The translations under genes were made by a program, and so were the position numbers. Shown here one piece after another: positions 36,569 to 45,379 of a stretch of 64,000 nucleotides of DNA. Numbering within the stretch: position 1 is the stretch's first letter; each line of letters opens with the position of its first letter. The stretch spans positions 1 through 64,000 of the forward strand of contig JACKCR010000003.1 in assembly GCA_020633975.1 (NCBI GenBank). Direction: 5' to 3'. The notes beneath the pieces were generated by a model. That model was not told the origin of the DNA and ran no database searches. It was given only the letters and a program-made list of their open reading frames with translations. This DNA comes from Candidatus Eiseniibacteriota bacterium. GTDB lineage: Bacteria > Eisenbacteria > RBG-16-71-46 > CAIMUX01.

Positions 36569-38134
36569 GTGAATCGTCTTGCCTGGTTCGGCTTGCTCGC
36601 AGCCTCAATCATGTCGACTTCGGCTCTCGTAGCTTCGAAGGCGTACTCGGCAGAGATCCTCGTGCACCCAGATGGGTCTGGAGACTTCCCTACGATTCAA
36701 GAGGCGGTCTGGGCCTCTGCGAATGGTGACGTCATCTCGCTCACGCCCGGGACCTACTTGGAGAACGAAATCGACCTCGTCGGACGACGAATCACGATTC
36801 GTGCGCTCGAGGGACCCGGAACCTGCCAGATCAACGGCCAAGGCCAGACCGTGTTCATACTCGACGGAGCGGAAGACGAGACGACGGTTCTCTCCGGTCT
36901 CGACATCGAGAGCGCGCTCGGTTCGGACACGAGCCTCGTGCAGTGCATCCAGACGACGCCGACGATCCAGGACTGCACGTTCCGCGCGACCACAGGAAAC
37001 AACTACACCGGCGTGTATGCCGTGGGCGACGGCCCCTTCCTCACCAGGTGTACGTTTCGTGAAACCACAGTCGGCCTCGAGCTGCGCGGAGTCTCTAGGA
37101 ACTCGATCGTCGATTGCCGCTTCGAAGACAACATCCTCGGCATGATGGTGACCGCCGGGCGCAATCTGCGGATCGAGCAGTGTGAGTTCGTCGGGAATCA
37201 AACAGGGCTTGCAAGCCTCGGAGGCGCACAACTGGTCGGCGACGTCCTGATCTCGGAATGTCAGTTCGAGGCGAACCGGTTCGGAGCCGTCATCCGCGGG
37301 AACGCGCAAGCCGAACTCGTCGTCCGCGAGTCGAGCTTCGCCCGTAACGACCTGTACGGCGCCTCGCTGCTGGTCGCCGATCTCGTGGTCGAATCGTGCG
37401 AGTTCGTGGAGAACGGAACCGAAGCATCGCCCACCAGTCCCTTTGGGGGGCTCGAAGCCGCAGGAGGCAGCGTCGTCGACTGTCTCTTCGAAGCGAACCG
37501 AGCCATGAACGCAGGCGGGCTCCGAGGAGCGACACTCGTCCGCGACTGTGTCTTTCGAAACAACGTCGCGAACGGACTCGGAGAGGAGGACGGAAGCGGC
37601 GGCGCGATCTGGGGCGGCACTACCTGCGAGAACACTCTATTCGTCGGAAACCGAGCCGGGCACGGTGGCGCGATCTACGGTGGCGGAAACGTCATCCGCG
37701 ACTGCACCTTCGTCGGGAATGTCGGCTTCTTCACGAGCGCAATCGAGGTGACCTTGTTGAGCGTGCACATCGAACGCACGATCATCACGGGCAATCAGGG
37801 AGGCGATCCGATCGGCTGCGCGGACAATGACCCGTCCGCCCTCATCACCTGCACCAACATCTGGGGAAACGAATCCGGCGACTGGATCGGATGCGTGGCA
37901 GGACAGCTCGGCCAGGACGGCAACATCACCGACGACCCACTGTTCTGTGACCCCACCATGGAAGACTATCACCTGGCATCCGGATCACCGTGTCTGGAGC
38001 AGAACAACGACTGCGGAACCATGGGCGCGTTCGACGAAGGCTGCTCCCCCACACCCGTACTCGACGCAAGTTGGGGCACGATCAAGGCAGGCTTCTACGA
38101 CCCCGACGCGTCAGGCTTTCCGCGGAAACCCTGA
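36569..38134 (+). CDS. Secreted right-handed beta-helix protein with WG-IK motif
   Basis: A 521-residue protein. The GTG at 36569 is chosen because AAAGGAGACAG lies just upstream and the next residues form the signal peptide (NRLAWFGLLAASIMSTSALVA); the frame further 5' is not protein-like. Residues 30 to about 460 show parallel beta-helix periodicity (repeated NxIxDCxFxxNxxxxGGxI-type turns such as VVDCLFEANRAMNAGGLRGATLVRDCVFRNN), preceded by a PDGSGDFPTIQEAV motif typical of pectin lyase-fold proteins. The C-terminus bears CSPTPVLDASWGTIKAGFY, the signature shared with two other secreted proteins here, but followed by 13 extra residues. No lyase active site is evident. Confidence 0.8.
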   Translation: MNRLAWFGLLAASIMSTSALVASKAYSAEILVHPDGSGDFPTIQEAVWASANGDVISLTPGTYLENEIDLVGRRITIRALEGPGTCQINGQGQTVFILDGAEDETTVLSGLDIESALGSDTSLVQCIQTTPTIQDCTFRATTGNNYTGVYAVGDGPFLTRCTFRETTVGLELRGVSRNSIVDCRFEDNILGMMVTAGRNLRIEQCEFVGNQTGLASLGGAQLVGDVLISECQFEANRFGAVIRGNAQAELVVRESSFARNDLYGASLLVADLVVESCEFVENGTEASPTSPFGGLEAAGGSVVDCLFEANRAMNAGGLRGATLVRDCVFRNNVANGLGEEDGSGGAIWGGTTCENTLFVGNRAGHGGAIYGGGNVIRDCTFVGNVGFFTSAIEVTLLSVHIERTIITGNQGGDPIGCADNDPSALITCTNIWGNESGDWIGCVAGQLGQDGNITDDPLFCDPTMEDYHLASGSPCLEQNNDCGTMGAFDEGCSPTPVLDASWGTIKAGFYDPDASGFPRKP

Positions 38135-38234
38135 CCGTTCCGCATAGCTACACCCACATCCGAGTCAACTCAATCGACTCCACGCTCCCCCCAACACATC
38201 CCGCACGCCATCTCTTCCAAACGACGCCAAATGA

Positions 38235-38291
38235 GCCCCCTGGGCGTCCTGGAGGTTTCGTCCCTCGAAACCGGAAGGATGCCCAGGGGGC
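38235..38291. terminator. Long bidirectional hairpin
   Basis: Two 26-nt arms (38235-38260 and 38266-38291) pair with about four mismatches around the 5-nt loop TCCCT; the outer 11 bp (GCCCCCTGGGC) are perfect. It lies between the convergent beta-helix and HCDH-ECH genes, so it probably terminates both. Confidence 0.75.
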
Positions 38292-38315
38292 GTATACGGC
38301 GCTCGGCAGGAAGCC

Positions 38316-40436
38316 CTAGATGAGAGTGCGACTTCGTTCGTCCCCGACCCGCCCCTTCCGGCAAAGGTCCGACCGAAGGAACCCTGCCGCATGCCGCGTC
38401 TGCACGTCCAGCGAGTCGGCGAGATTGACGCTACAAGCATCGCGCACGGTCGCCACGATCGCCGCCCGGGCTCCTTGGGTCGCCGGACTTCCCGCCGGAG
38501 GTAGCTCCGGCATCGCATCCGTCACACAAGGAACGATCTCGCGGACGAGCTCGCGCTTCGCGATTCTGTGGTCACTGCCAGACGCGATGCTCCAGGCCAC
38601 CTCGAGCGCCTCTTCCATCGGACCCGCGAAGTCGACGAGCCAACCGGTCGCGTTAGCGCCCGACACCGGCCTACCGGTGAGCAGGAGCTGGAGAAGTTTC
38701 ATCCAGCCGTCGGCGTTGGTCTTCCGGAACGGCCAATGACAGCCTTCCATTCCCGGCACGACGGGGAGCGTCACCTCGGGGAACCCGAGTGAGGTGTCGT
38801 CCAGCGTGACGAGATAGTGGCAATGAGTCATCAGCTCGAGGTAGCCACCGAGGCAACGCTTGCCTGGGACGAATCCCACCGACACCGCGAACTCGGCATC
38901 GAGGCGACGCGCGGTCCTCGACCAGTCACCGGCGATCCGTGCACCTTCCTCTTCCGAGTCGAGCGCGGGGAAGAACTCGTTCGTGTCCGCTCCCACCATC
39001 TGCGTCGATAGGTGGAAGTCACTCGTGAGGATGACGCGGTCGATCTTCTCGGCCTTCAGCCAATCGATGGCTCGGTTCAGCTCCGCATCCACGTCCCCGT
39101 TGTAGCTTTCGCGGGAGATCGTGACGACGCCGACCTTGCCGTCGTGTTCGGCGTTGACGTAGAGCTGCTGCCACTCGGGATCGCTGATCCGCTCGAGGGC
39201 GGCGGGATACCACGAATCGCCCTTCGCCGCTTCGGGGTGGTGCTTGTGGTAGCGCTCCACCGTCGCGATCGCCCGCGTCGTGCCGAGATCCCGGATCATG
39301 GCGAGGATGCCGCGACGGAACTGCGCACAGAGTTCGCCCATCGCGTTCATCAGGCCGAGGTGCGCACGCTCCTCCTTCAGCATGAGGCTCGTCATCTGGA
39401 CGAGGGGCCCCAAGATCCAGTCGAGGAACTCGGCTTCGTCGTCGTCGTCGAACGGGAAGTCCACGACCGGACGGAAGTGGTTCGGCGGATACCAGTCCTG
39501 ACCGCTGTCCTTGTGCTGCACGAACTCGGGCGTTGGTTCGAAGAGCGGGCCGTACTCTCCGGCCAGGTGATGGAGACAGGACCAGGTGAGGAACGTCGCG
39601 CCCTTGGCGCCGATTGCATCGTGCGCGCGAACCGGGTTCGGGCCGATGTGCTTCCGGACGTACTTGTCGATCTTCCAGACCGGCGTGTTCGTCATCCGGT
39701 GATAGCGCACCGCGGCGAGCGTGATCCCGCAGAAGAGGACGTCCAGGACGAAAGACCAGTCGTCGCTCACAGGAACCGGGACGAGCCCGAGTGCCCAGAA
39801 GAGCTTCGTCACATCGGACGGCTCGTCCTCCACCACCTCGAACACCTTGTTGATCTCGTGCGGGAAGGCTGGGTGCGCGATACCGACACCGAGCTGCGAC
39901 GCCGGGAATCCGGACGTCACGGAACGGATCTGGATATCCGGATAGGACGCGCGGAACATCTCGTAGTGCGCACGTTTGATCTCGAGGATCTCCGGAATCG
40001 CTTCGAGCAGGAACTTCGGACGGAGGGGCTTCAGCTGATCCGGCAGACTCTTCCCGTCGTAGGTGAGCCGGACCATGTTGCCGAGGATCCGGTCCGCTCC
40101 GTCCTTCCCGAACGCGCGCACCAACCCCGGATACTGACGCGAGATCCCATCGGGAGCCCCGGGCATGTCGAGCCCGACGATCGGCACGCCGAACGGTTCG
40201 AGCCGCGCACCCAGCTGCATCATCTTGCCGGCGCCGACGATTCCGCTCGCGCCGGAGATGACGAGAGCGCCGCGGTCCCCAGCGGGACCGAACACACTCG
40301 ACACGAGCTCGGCGGGATCGGCGGGAAGACGGCCGTTTCGGAAGACGTCGAGCACCGTCCCGAGACCCAGGGTCCCGAGCGTGTCTCTCCGCATCATCTT
40401 GATATCGCTGGTCTCTCTCGAAGTCGTAGTCGCCAT
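38316..40436 (-). CDS. HCDH-enoyl-CoA hydratase fusion protein (beta-oxidation)
   Basis: A 706-residue protein starting at 40436 with GGAGGGAAG upstream. Its ATG shares one base with the thiolase stop (TGATG), so translation is coupled. Residues about 40-330 look like a 3-hydroxyacyl-CoA dehydrogenase (ALVISGASGIVGAG Rossmann loop; KFLLEAIPEILEIKRAHYEMF; AHPAFPHEINKVFEVVE). Residues about 470-660 are an enoyl-CoA hydratase/isomerase crotonase domain (FVPGKRCLGGYLELMTHCHYLVTLDDTSLGFPEVTLPVVPGMEG). This HCDH-then-ECH order is the reverse of E. coli FadB/FadJ and is known from archaeal-type fusions. It catalyses hydration and oxidation of acyl-CoA; with the thiolase it completes a beta-oxidation cycle. 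Confidence 0.8.
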   Translation of the reverse strand: MATTTSRETSDIKMMRRDTLGTLGLGTVLDVFRNGRLPADPAELVSSVFGPAGDRGALVISGASGIVGAGKMMQLGARLEPFGVPIVGLDMPGAPDGISRQYPGLVRAFGKDGADRILGNMVRLTYDGKSLPDQLKPLRPKFLLEAIPEILEIKRAHYEMFRASYPDIQIRSVTSGFPASQLGVGIAHPAFPHEINKVFEVVEDEPSDVTKLFWALGLVPVPVSDDWSFVLDVLFCGITLAAVRYHRMTNTPVWKIDKYVRKHIGPNPVRAHDAIGAKGATFLTWSCLHHLAGEYGPLFEPTPEFVQHKDSGQDWYPPNHFRPVVDFPFDDDDEAEFLDWILGPLVQMTSLMLKEERAHLGLMNAMGELCAQFRRGILAMIRDLGTTRAIATVERYHKHHPEAAKGDSWYPAALERISDPEWQQLYVNAEHDGKVGVVTISRESYNGDVDAELNRAIDWLKAEKIDRVILTSDFHLSTQMVGADTNEFFPALDSEEEGARIAGDWSRTARRLDAEFAVSVGFVPGKRCLGGYLELMTHCHYLVTLDDTSLGFPEVTLPVVPGMEGCHWPFRKTNADGWMKLLQLLLTGRPVSGANATGWLVDFAGPMEEALEVAWSIASGSDHRIAKRELVREIVPCVTDAMPELPPAGSPATQGARAAIVATVRDACSVNLADSLDVQTRHAAGFLRSDLCRKGRVGDERSRTLI

Positions 40437-41644
40437 CACCGCTTCCCTCCTTCGCTCACCTCGAAGAGGGCTGCGATTCCGACGTCTCCTGCCGCACAAC
40501 CGAACACGAGCACGCGCCCGCCACCCAGGTCCACGGCTTCCTCGAACGCTTCGATGAGGATGCGGGTGAGCGTCGGGCCCTGCGGATGTCCCCAGACGAG
40601 CGAGCAACCGGTCCGGTTCATGTCGCGCCAGTCGTAGTTCAGGACCTTCGCGAACACGGCGTCGTTCACTGCGAACGGATTGTGGTTCTTGACGACCGCA
40701 ACGTCACTCATTCCGAGCCCTGTCTTCTGGAGCAGCTTCTGCACCGCGATCGCGGGCGCTTCCGGCATGAGGCTCGGATCCGTCCGGATCTCCGTCTTCG
40801 CGAGGAAGCGGATGTCGATCTCGGGACGCGGGCTCAGCTCCTTCGCGCGCGCCTCCGTCGTGACGAGGAGGCAGGCCATCCCGTCCGAGGCGTGCGTCTG
40901 CGTTCCGCCGGTCACGCAGGTATCGAGTTCGCGCATGGCGCGGAGTCCGTCCAGAGTGAGTGGACGCACGCCGAGGTCCGAGTCGACCCGTCCGAGCGGC
41001 TTGCCCTGGACGTTCAGCACATCGAGCGGGAAGAGAACGCGGTCGAGGAACCCGGACTCGATCGCACCGAAGTACTGCTCGGTGCGGTGGAGGGTGAGTT
41101 CATCGACCTCGCGCCGATCGATCTTGTACTTCCGGGCCGCGATACCCGCCGTTTGGATCATCGCGTTGCCGGTGGCGGGATCGAAGCCGAAGTTGTCCCA
41201 GACGTCCGCGATCGGGACGGTGCGCTGATAGGAACGCCGTTCCGGAAAGACGCCGACCGGTGAGTCGCTCGTCCGGTCGAAGGTGAGGACGCCGACCGTC
41301 TCGTGTCCGCCGCTTTCGACCTCGGCTCCCGCCGCGACCACGGCCTGGAGGCCGGTCGCACAGGCCTGCTCGAGGTGGTAGCCCGGCACCCGCTCCCCGA
41401 GGCAACTCGCCACGAGCGGAGCGTTCCAGAACTTCCAGTGCCAGGGAATGGTCGAGCCGATGACGAGGTAGTCCAGCTCGCTCTTCGGTACCCGCCTCTG
41501 CCCCAGGATCCGCCCCATGGCCTCACCGGCGAACTGGCCGATGTTGACCTCGGCGAGCGCGGACTGCTGCCACGCGGGGAAGAAGCTGCTGCCCCAGGTG
41601 CCGTACGGAATCCGCGCCTGGGGGAACATCGCGATCTCTTTCAT
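40436..41644 (-). CDS. Thiolase-family acetyl-CoA acyltransferase
   Basis: A 402-residue protein with GGGAGATCC before the ATG. The acyl-accepting Cys is C95 (YHLEQACATGLQAV), the downstream catalytic elements are KNHNPFAVND and GHPQGPTLTRI (His), and the second Cys is in VFGCAAGDVGIAALFE near the C-terminus. Usual thiolases have CxGGG there, so this is a diverged copy. First gene of the two-gene operon; it cleaves 3-ketoacyl-CoA to acetyl-CoA plus a shortened acyl-CoA (or the reverse). Confidence 0.85.
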   Translation of the reverse strand: MKEIAMFPQARIPYGTWGSSFFPAWQQSALAEVNIGQFAGEAMGRILGQRRVPKSELDYLVIGSTIPWHWKFWNAPLVASCLGERVPGYHLEQACATGLQAVVAAGAEVESGGHETVGVLTFDRTSDSPVGVFPERRSYQRTVPIADVWDNFGFDPATGNAMIQTAGIAARKYKIDRREVDELTLHRTEQYFGAIESGFLDRVLFPLDVLNVQGKPLGRVDSDLGVRPLTLDGLRAMRELDTCVTGGTQTHASDGMACLLVTTEARAKELSPRPEIDIRFLAKTEIRTDPSLMPEAPAIAVQKLLQKTGLGMSDVAVVKNHNPFAVNDAVFAKVLNYDWRDMNRTGCSLVWGHPQGPTLTRILIEAFEEAVDLGGGRVLVFGCAAGDVGIAALFEVSEGGKR

Positions 41645-41766
41645 GGATCTCCCTTTCTACCGGACAGCGACCGGCCTCACGGCGGCCGCCCCGGGAGGGC
41701 GATTCTCGGGGAGATCCGCGTCCCGCTCAAGTTGCGGGTGTGGTTGTGAGACCAACCAAGGCCCCG

Positions 41767-41934
41767 GCCATTGCCAAAGCGCCGGACACAACACCAACCG
41801 GACTCACGGCCACGGCCGAGTCAGCGGACAGGATCCCAACCGAACTCGCGGCCATTGCCAAAGCGGCGGGCATTCCACCAACCGAACTCTCGCCCAATGC
41901 CAAGGCGGCGGATAGGATCCCAGCCGAGCTCGCG
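41767..41934. repeat. 42-bp tandem repeat, four copies
   Basis: Four exact-length 42-bp units (starting 41767, 41809, 41851, 41893) with a partial unit before them. The conserved core reads GCC-x3-GCCAA-x-GC...CCAACCGAACTC. Because 42 is a multiple of three, several frames stay open and encode 14-residue repeats (for example AIAKAAGIPPTELS on the plus strand, VGILSAALALGESS-like on the minus strand). No frame has a convincing start with ribosome site, so I do not call a gene. Confidence 0.85.
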
Positions 41935-42535
41935 TTCACGTCCGGGGCCCTGGCCCCCCTGGCAACGAACTCCACCAACGTCGGCGTCACGGCAACCCCG
42001 CCGAAACCGCGAGTCCCGGACACCCCGAAAACGGCACGCCTTCCCCGGGCGAGCGTTCGCCCCGGCAGCCCGAATGCCGCAACTCCCAGCAAAACAACTC
42101 ACAAGCGCCTTTGCGGCGGCTGTCCAGGCCTTGGAAACTCTCTCCATCGATACGGCCGCCGCACACCTACGGCCTCGCGGATCTGGACTGCGGGGTGCGC
42201 CGTTACGAAGACGGCCGCTTGGATTCACGGCCCGGTCCGTGTCGCTGTGACAGTGTCCGCCCGAACGTCCGCGGGCGTTCGGGCGAGAACAGACCGGACA
42301 GCCAGGATCATCATTGCCAAGTGCGCGGTGGCGACGGAACCGGGGAATCGGCGAGGTCACGAGGCAGCCACTGCGACACGGACCCATCCCGGTCGCCGCG
42401 ACCGTTGCACGCGTGCAGACCGGATGTTCCGCCGAAGAGATCGCTTGTGCATGCGTAGAGTTCGGTCCACCGTTTGCGAACCTCGCGAGTGCGCCGCTCG
42501 AGCCTCGAGGGTTGGTTGCTCCCGGGCTTTGTGAG

Positions 42536-42560
42536 CGGTTGCGGTCGCGACCGCGAACCG
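42536..42560. repeat. Near-perfect 25-bp palindrome
   Basis: CGGTTGCGGTCG and CGACCGCGAACCG are complementary apart from one extra base, centred on GGTCGCGACC. It lies inside the gene-poor region and could be a protein-binding palindrome or cruciform site. Confidence 0.5.
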
Positions 42561-42837
42561 GAGCGGCCCCAGGTACGCGGTGATCTCGACGACCTCACAA
42601 ACCTGAGGCCTTATGTGCCGCGCTGCAAACATCGGCAGCGAGAGTCGCCACGGTCTGTGAAGCCGCTCGAACAGTCGCAAACACAGTTTCCGTGGCCTGA
42701 GCAGCCGCAAACCGGGCCGCACGACCAAGTTGATGTTGGGACTGCTCGATGACGACGGCTCGTACCGCTTGTTGCTGCGGCCGAAGCCAGCAATCCGGAG
42801 GGCCTGGCATCGCTCCTGCCCGACCTAGCGGCGCACG

Positions 42838-43650
42838 CTAACGCCCCGACTCTCGGAAGACCGAACGGATCTGCCCCCAGGACATCCTGACCATAGGAGT
42901 GGGCTCGCAGAGACCCCAGCCGCAGTAGACGCCGTCCCCTTGGTACACGCCCCCCTCCGCCTCGCACTCGGAGCGCGACGTGTTCCGGCAGTCTCCGTCG
43001 GAGAAGCAGCACGCACCGACCTCGTCCGGGCAGTAGATGCTCCCGTCCGTACCGAATCCGAGCGAACCGAGCGCAACCGGGGCTTCCGGGTCGTTGATGA
43101 TGCTGTCATCGACGAAGAACACCCCCTGCGTCGGGTGCGCGATGCTGGAGAACAGCGCGGGTTCCCCATACTGGTACCCCAAAAATGCGCACATCTGGAA
43201 GACGAGCGTCGTCTCGGGGTAGGCCCAGGTGATCGCGATGCCCTCGCCGCTGGCCGGCCAGTCGTCGGTGAATAGCTCGTAGTCGCCGCAAGAGCGGTAG
43301 TCGAGCAGGTGTATCGAGGGGCCATACTCCACGCCAAAGACCACACCGGCGACACGAGGGCTCGATCCGCTAGGAAACGCCGCGAGCACGGAGAAGAGGA
43401 ACGGGCCTTCGCCGTCGACTCGGGAGACGACCTCGTCGCATGCGGCCGGAGTGTCCCCGCCACAGTCAGCGGGGTCCCCATCCGTGTACGCACCGTCGAG
43501 CTGCGCATGTACCAGGAGAACGCCGTTGGCGTTCGGCCCGGCGTCGACCGGACTATCGATCGCCAAGACCGAGAGGAGCAGAGAGACCGAAAGAATCAGC
43601 AAGACCGGGTGGATCGAAACGACTGGATTGGAAAGCACACGACGGGACAT
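42838..43650 (-). CDS. Secreted protein: paralogous N-terminal domain, one GACC repeat, WG-IK tail
   Basis: A 270-residue protein with AAGGGGGG before the ATG and a hydrophobic signal (LLILSVSLLLSVLAIDSPVDAG). Residues 38-205 match the N-terminal domain of the 20668-23448 product in order (AAFPSGSSPRVAGVVFG, CGDYELFTDDWPASGEGIAITW, AHPTQGVFFVDDS, LGSLGFG). One GACC repeat follows (VGACCFSDGDC ... GGVYQGDGVYCGWGLC). The C-terminus is CEPTPMVRMSWGQIRSVFRE, the short signature also seen in two other proteins, in place of the FlgD tail of its paralogue. Exported; function unknown. Confidence 0.8.
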   Translation of the reverse strand: MSRRVLSNPVVSIHPVLLILSVSLLLSVLAIDSPVDAGPNANGVLLVHAQLDGAYTDGDPADCGGDTPAACDEVVSRVDGEGPFLFSVLAAFPSGSSPRVAGVVFGVEYGPSIHLLDYRSCGDYELFTDDWPASGEGIAITWAYPETTLVFQMCAFLGYQYGEPALFSSIAHPTQGVFFVDDSIINDPEAPVALGSLGFGTDGSIYCPDEVGACCFSDGDCRNTSRSECEAEGGVYQGDGVYCGWGLCEPTPMVRMSWGQIRSVFRESGR

Positions 43651-43846
43651 GATCGCCCCCCTTCGAGGAGTTCGTGACCCACTCTACCGCGGCGTCACCT
43701 CCCGATCGCCCATGCGCGTCCGAGGTGACAGTCGAGACACAGCGTGTACGAGCGAGCGCCTACCATCGCCCGCACAGCCCACGCCCGCAGAGTTTGCCGC
43801 CTTCGATGAAGCCGACGCGAGCCCGAAGCCCGTGTCCCTCTCGATG

Positions 43847-45238
43847 CTACATCACCGTCAGCATCGTCTCATGCGCCGCGATCTCGACCGGCGCGTACTC
43901 CTCCTCCGGCACGCCGAGGTGCTGCGCCACCGACGAGACGAGCCGCGAGTAGTACACCTTCGCCGTCACCTCGAGAGGACCCGTCGCCACGTCGCCAGGA
44001 AGCTCCCAGGTAAAGGTCTCGGTCCGGGCCTCGAGCGGCGGAAGACGGTAGTCCGTCCCGAACGCTGCCGTGTTCCACTGCGCGATCGTCATCCGTCCTT
44101 CGGGATCGAAGTAGGGCAGGCGGTAGATCCGGTCACCCACGGGGACGGGGCCGTCGCGACGGACACCCTTGAAGTCGGCGAGACCTTGAATGTCACCGAG
44201 GTCCTGATACGCGAGAAGATCCGAACCGATCGTGTACTCCTCGCCCTCGAACCCCTTCGGATCGACAGGCAGGTGCCAGACCTTGCCCGCCGAGTCCTTC
44301 GCCTCCACTTCGAGCCAGACGACCCGCTCTTCTGCCGACCCGGTCGGAATCATGTGCCCGGCCTTCGCGTTGAGGACGACGGCTGCGAGCTTCGCGGTCT
44401 TCCCGGCTTTGACCGAACGCTCCTCTGGATGGATCCGCACTTCGACCGAACCGATCAGCTTGCCGTTGTCATGTGCGCCGTTGAAGAGGTGGTTGCGCAC
44501 GTCCGGCAGCGTCTCCCCACCATCCACCGACTGGCCTTCCGACGCGGCCATATGGCACTTCTGACACGTCACGCCCGCAGCAGCGTACGGCCCTTCCTTC
44601 CACTCCAAGTGCGTCGCTTTGACCCAAAGCCCCCAGGGATCCTTCTCGTTGTGACAGGTCCCGCAGAACTCCGCGGTGCTGAGGAACTCGTTGTACGCGA
44701 TCCCGTGGTACTCGCTCACACGGTTCGGACGCGGACCTTGCTTCGTCTCGCCCGGCTCGGAGATCCAGTTGAAGTTGTAGGGTATGTCTCCTTCGAATCC
44801 GGTGACGCTGTGGCAGAGGTCGCAAGTCGTGCCTTCGTTCGCGCGCGTCCCCGCTTCGGGACGGCTGGGTGGGATGTCTCCGGCGAGGAACGCGAGTGGC
44901 GCGTGACATCCGTTGCAACCCGCCTTGACACCTGCGACCTTCTCCACCTTCTCGGCGTGCGGAAGGGCGAGCTCGAAGTACTCGATCTCGTCCCACTCGT
45001 GCACGAAGCACTGAGACATCATCGCCTGTTCGTGTTGCCTCGCGATGTCGACATGGCACTCGGCGCAGACCGAGGCTTCCTCGTAGTCGTCATAGCTCTT
45101 GCTGCCGTACGCGGCGTCTCCGGCCGGTGCAGCGAGTGCGCTCCCCACGAACACGACGCTAGTCAGGAGGGTGCCGACCGAGCGGACCAACGGGGAAGAA
45201 GGGGTTGAAGCGAGACGAGGATAGGAAGGATGGGACAT
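43847..45238 (-). CDS. Secreted pentahaem cytochrome c (c554-like)
   Basis: A 463-residue protein with AGGAGG upstream and a signal peptide (VVFVGSALAAPAG). Five CxxCH haem sites: C58-x2-CH, C108-x2-CH, C139-x2-CH, C192-x2-CH and C225-x2-CH. Residues 265-463 are a haem-free beta-rich domain (HPEERSVKAGKTAKLAAVVLNAKAGHMIPTGSAEERVVWLEVEAKDSAGKVW). Layout and spacing resemble cytochrome c554/multihaem proteins of periplasmic or surface electron transfer. No redox partner gene is adjacent. Six-haem or nitrite-reductase-type motifs are absent. Confidence 0.88.
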   Translation of the reverse strand: MSHPSYPRLASTPSSPLVRSVGTLLTSVVFVGSALAAPAGDAAYGSKSYDDYEEASVCAECHVDIARQHEQAMMSQCFVHEWDEIEYFELALPHAEKVEKVAGVKAGCNGCHAPLAFLAGDIPPSRPEAGTRANEGTTCDLCHSVTGFEGDIPYNFNWISEPGETKQGPRPNRVSEYHGIAYNEFLSTAEFCGTCHNEKDPWGLWVKATHLEWKEGPYAAAGVTCQKCHMAASEGQSVDGGETLPDVRNHLFNGAHDNGKLIGSVEVRIHPEERSVKAGKTAKLAAVVLNAKAGHMIPTGSAEERVVWLEVEAKDSAGKVWHLPVDPKGFEGEEYTIGSDLLAYQDLGDIQGLADFKGVRRDGPVPVGDRIYRLPYFDPEGRMTIAQWNTAAFGTDYRLPPLEARTETFTWELPGDVATGPLEVTAKVYYSRLVSSVAQHLGVPEEEYAPVEIAAHETMLTVM

Positions 45239-45379
45239 GACGACCTCCTGGAGAGAGCACGGACCGATTCTCGCGGTTCGAGACTCGTTCCGGGTCCCAG
45301 GTGGGTCAAGTCGGGGGACTCCCGCACATCGATAGGAAGTCGTGCAGTCCGAGTTGAACGTAGCTTCTGACTCTCGCGA

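Larger units (their letters stand above)
41645..42837. other. 1.2-kb region without a recognisable gene, rich in internal repeats
   Basis: Between the thiolase start and the next minus-strand stop there is no frame on either strand with database-like features. Several Ala-rich fragments look helical but are broken by stops or frame changes: plus-strand LTSAFAAAVQALETLSIDTAAAHL (about 42100-42165) and minus-strand RFAAAQATETVFATVRAASQTVATLAADVCSAAHK (about 42610-42720). The underlying DNA of the two fragments is similar in inverted orientation. It also holds the 42-bp tandem repeat and a 25-bp palindrome. A decayed gene pair or a rapidly evolving non-coding locus would both fit. Confidence 0.5.

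Noticed and set aside
41727-42092. Minus-strand Ala/Val-rich open frame upstream of the thiolase gene
   Set aside because: It begins at a non-ATG codon right after a stop with no ribosome site, and its codon third positions are not GC-biased as in neighbouring genes. Left as possible decayed coding sequence.
41740-42534. Plus-strand open frame of 264 codons through the 42-bp repeats
   Set aside because: No ribosome site, shifting composition after the repeats and no family resemblance; several frames stay open because the repeat unit is a multiple of three.
43451-45208. 585-codon plus-strand frame over the cytochrome gene
   Set aside because: The minus frame carries five CxxCH sites, a signal peptide and an AGGAGG ribosome site; the plus frame has no recognisable features.
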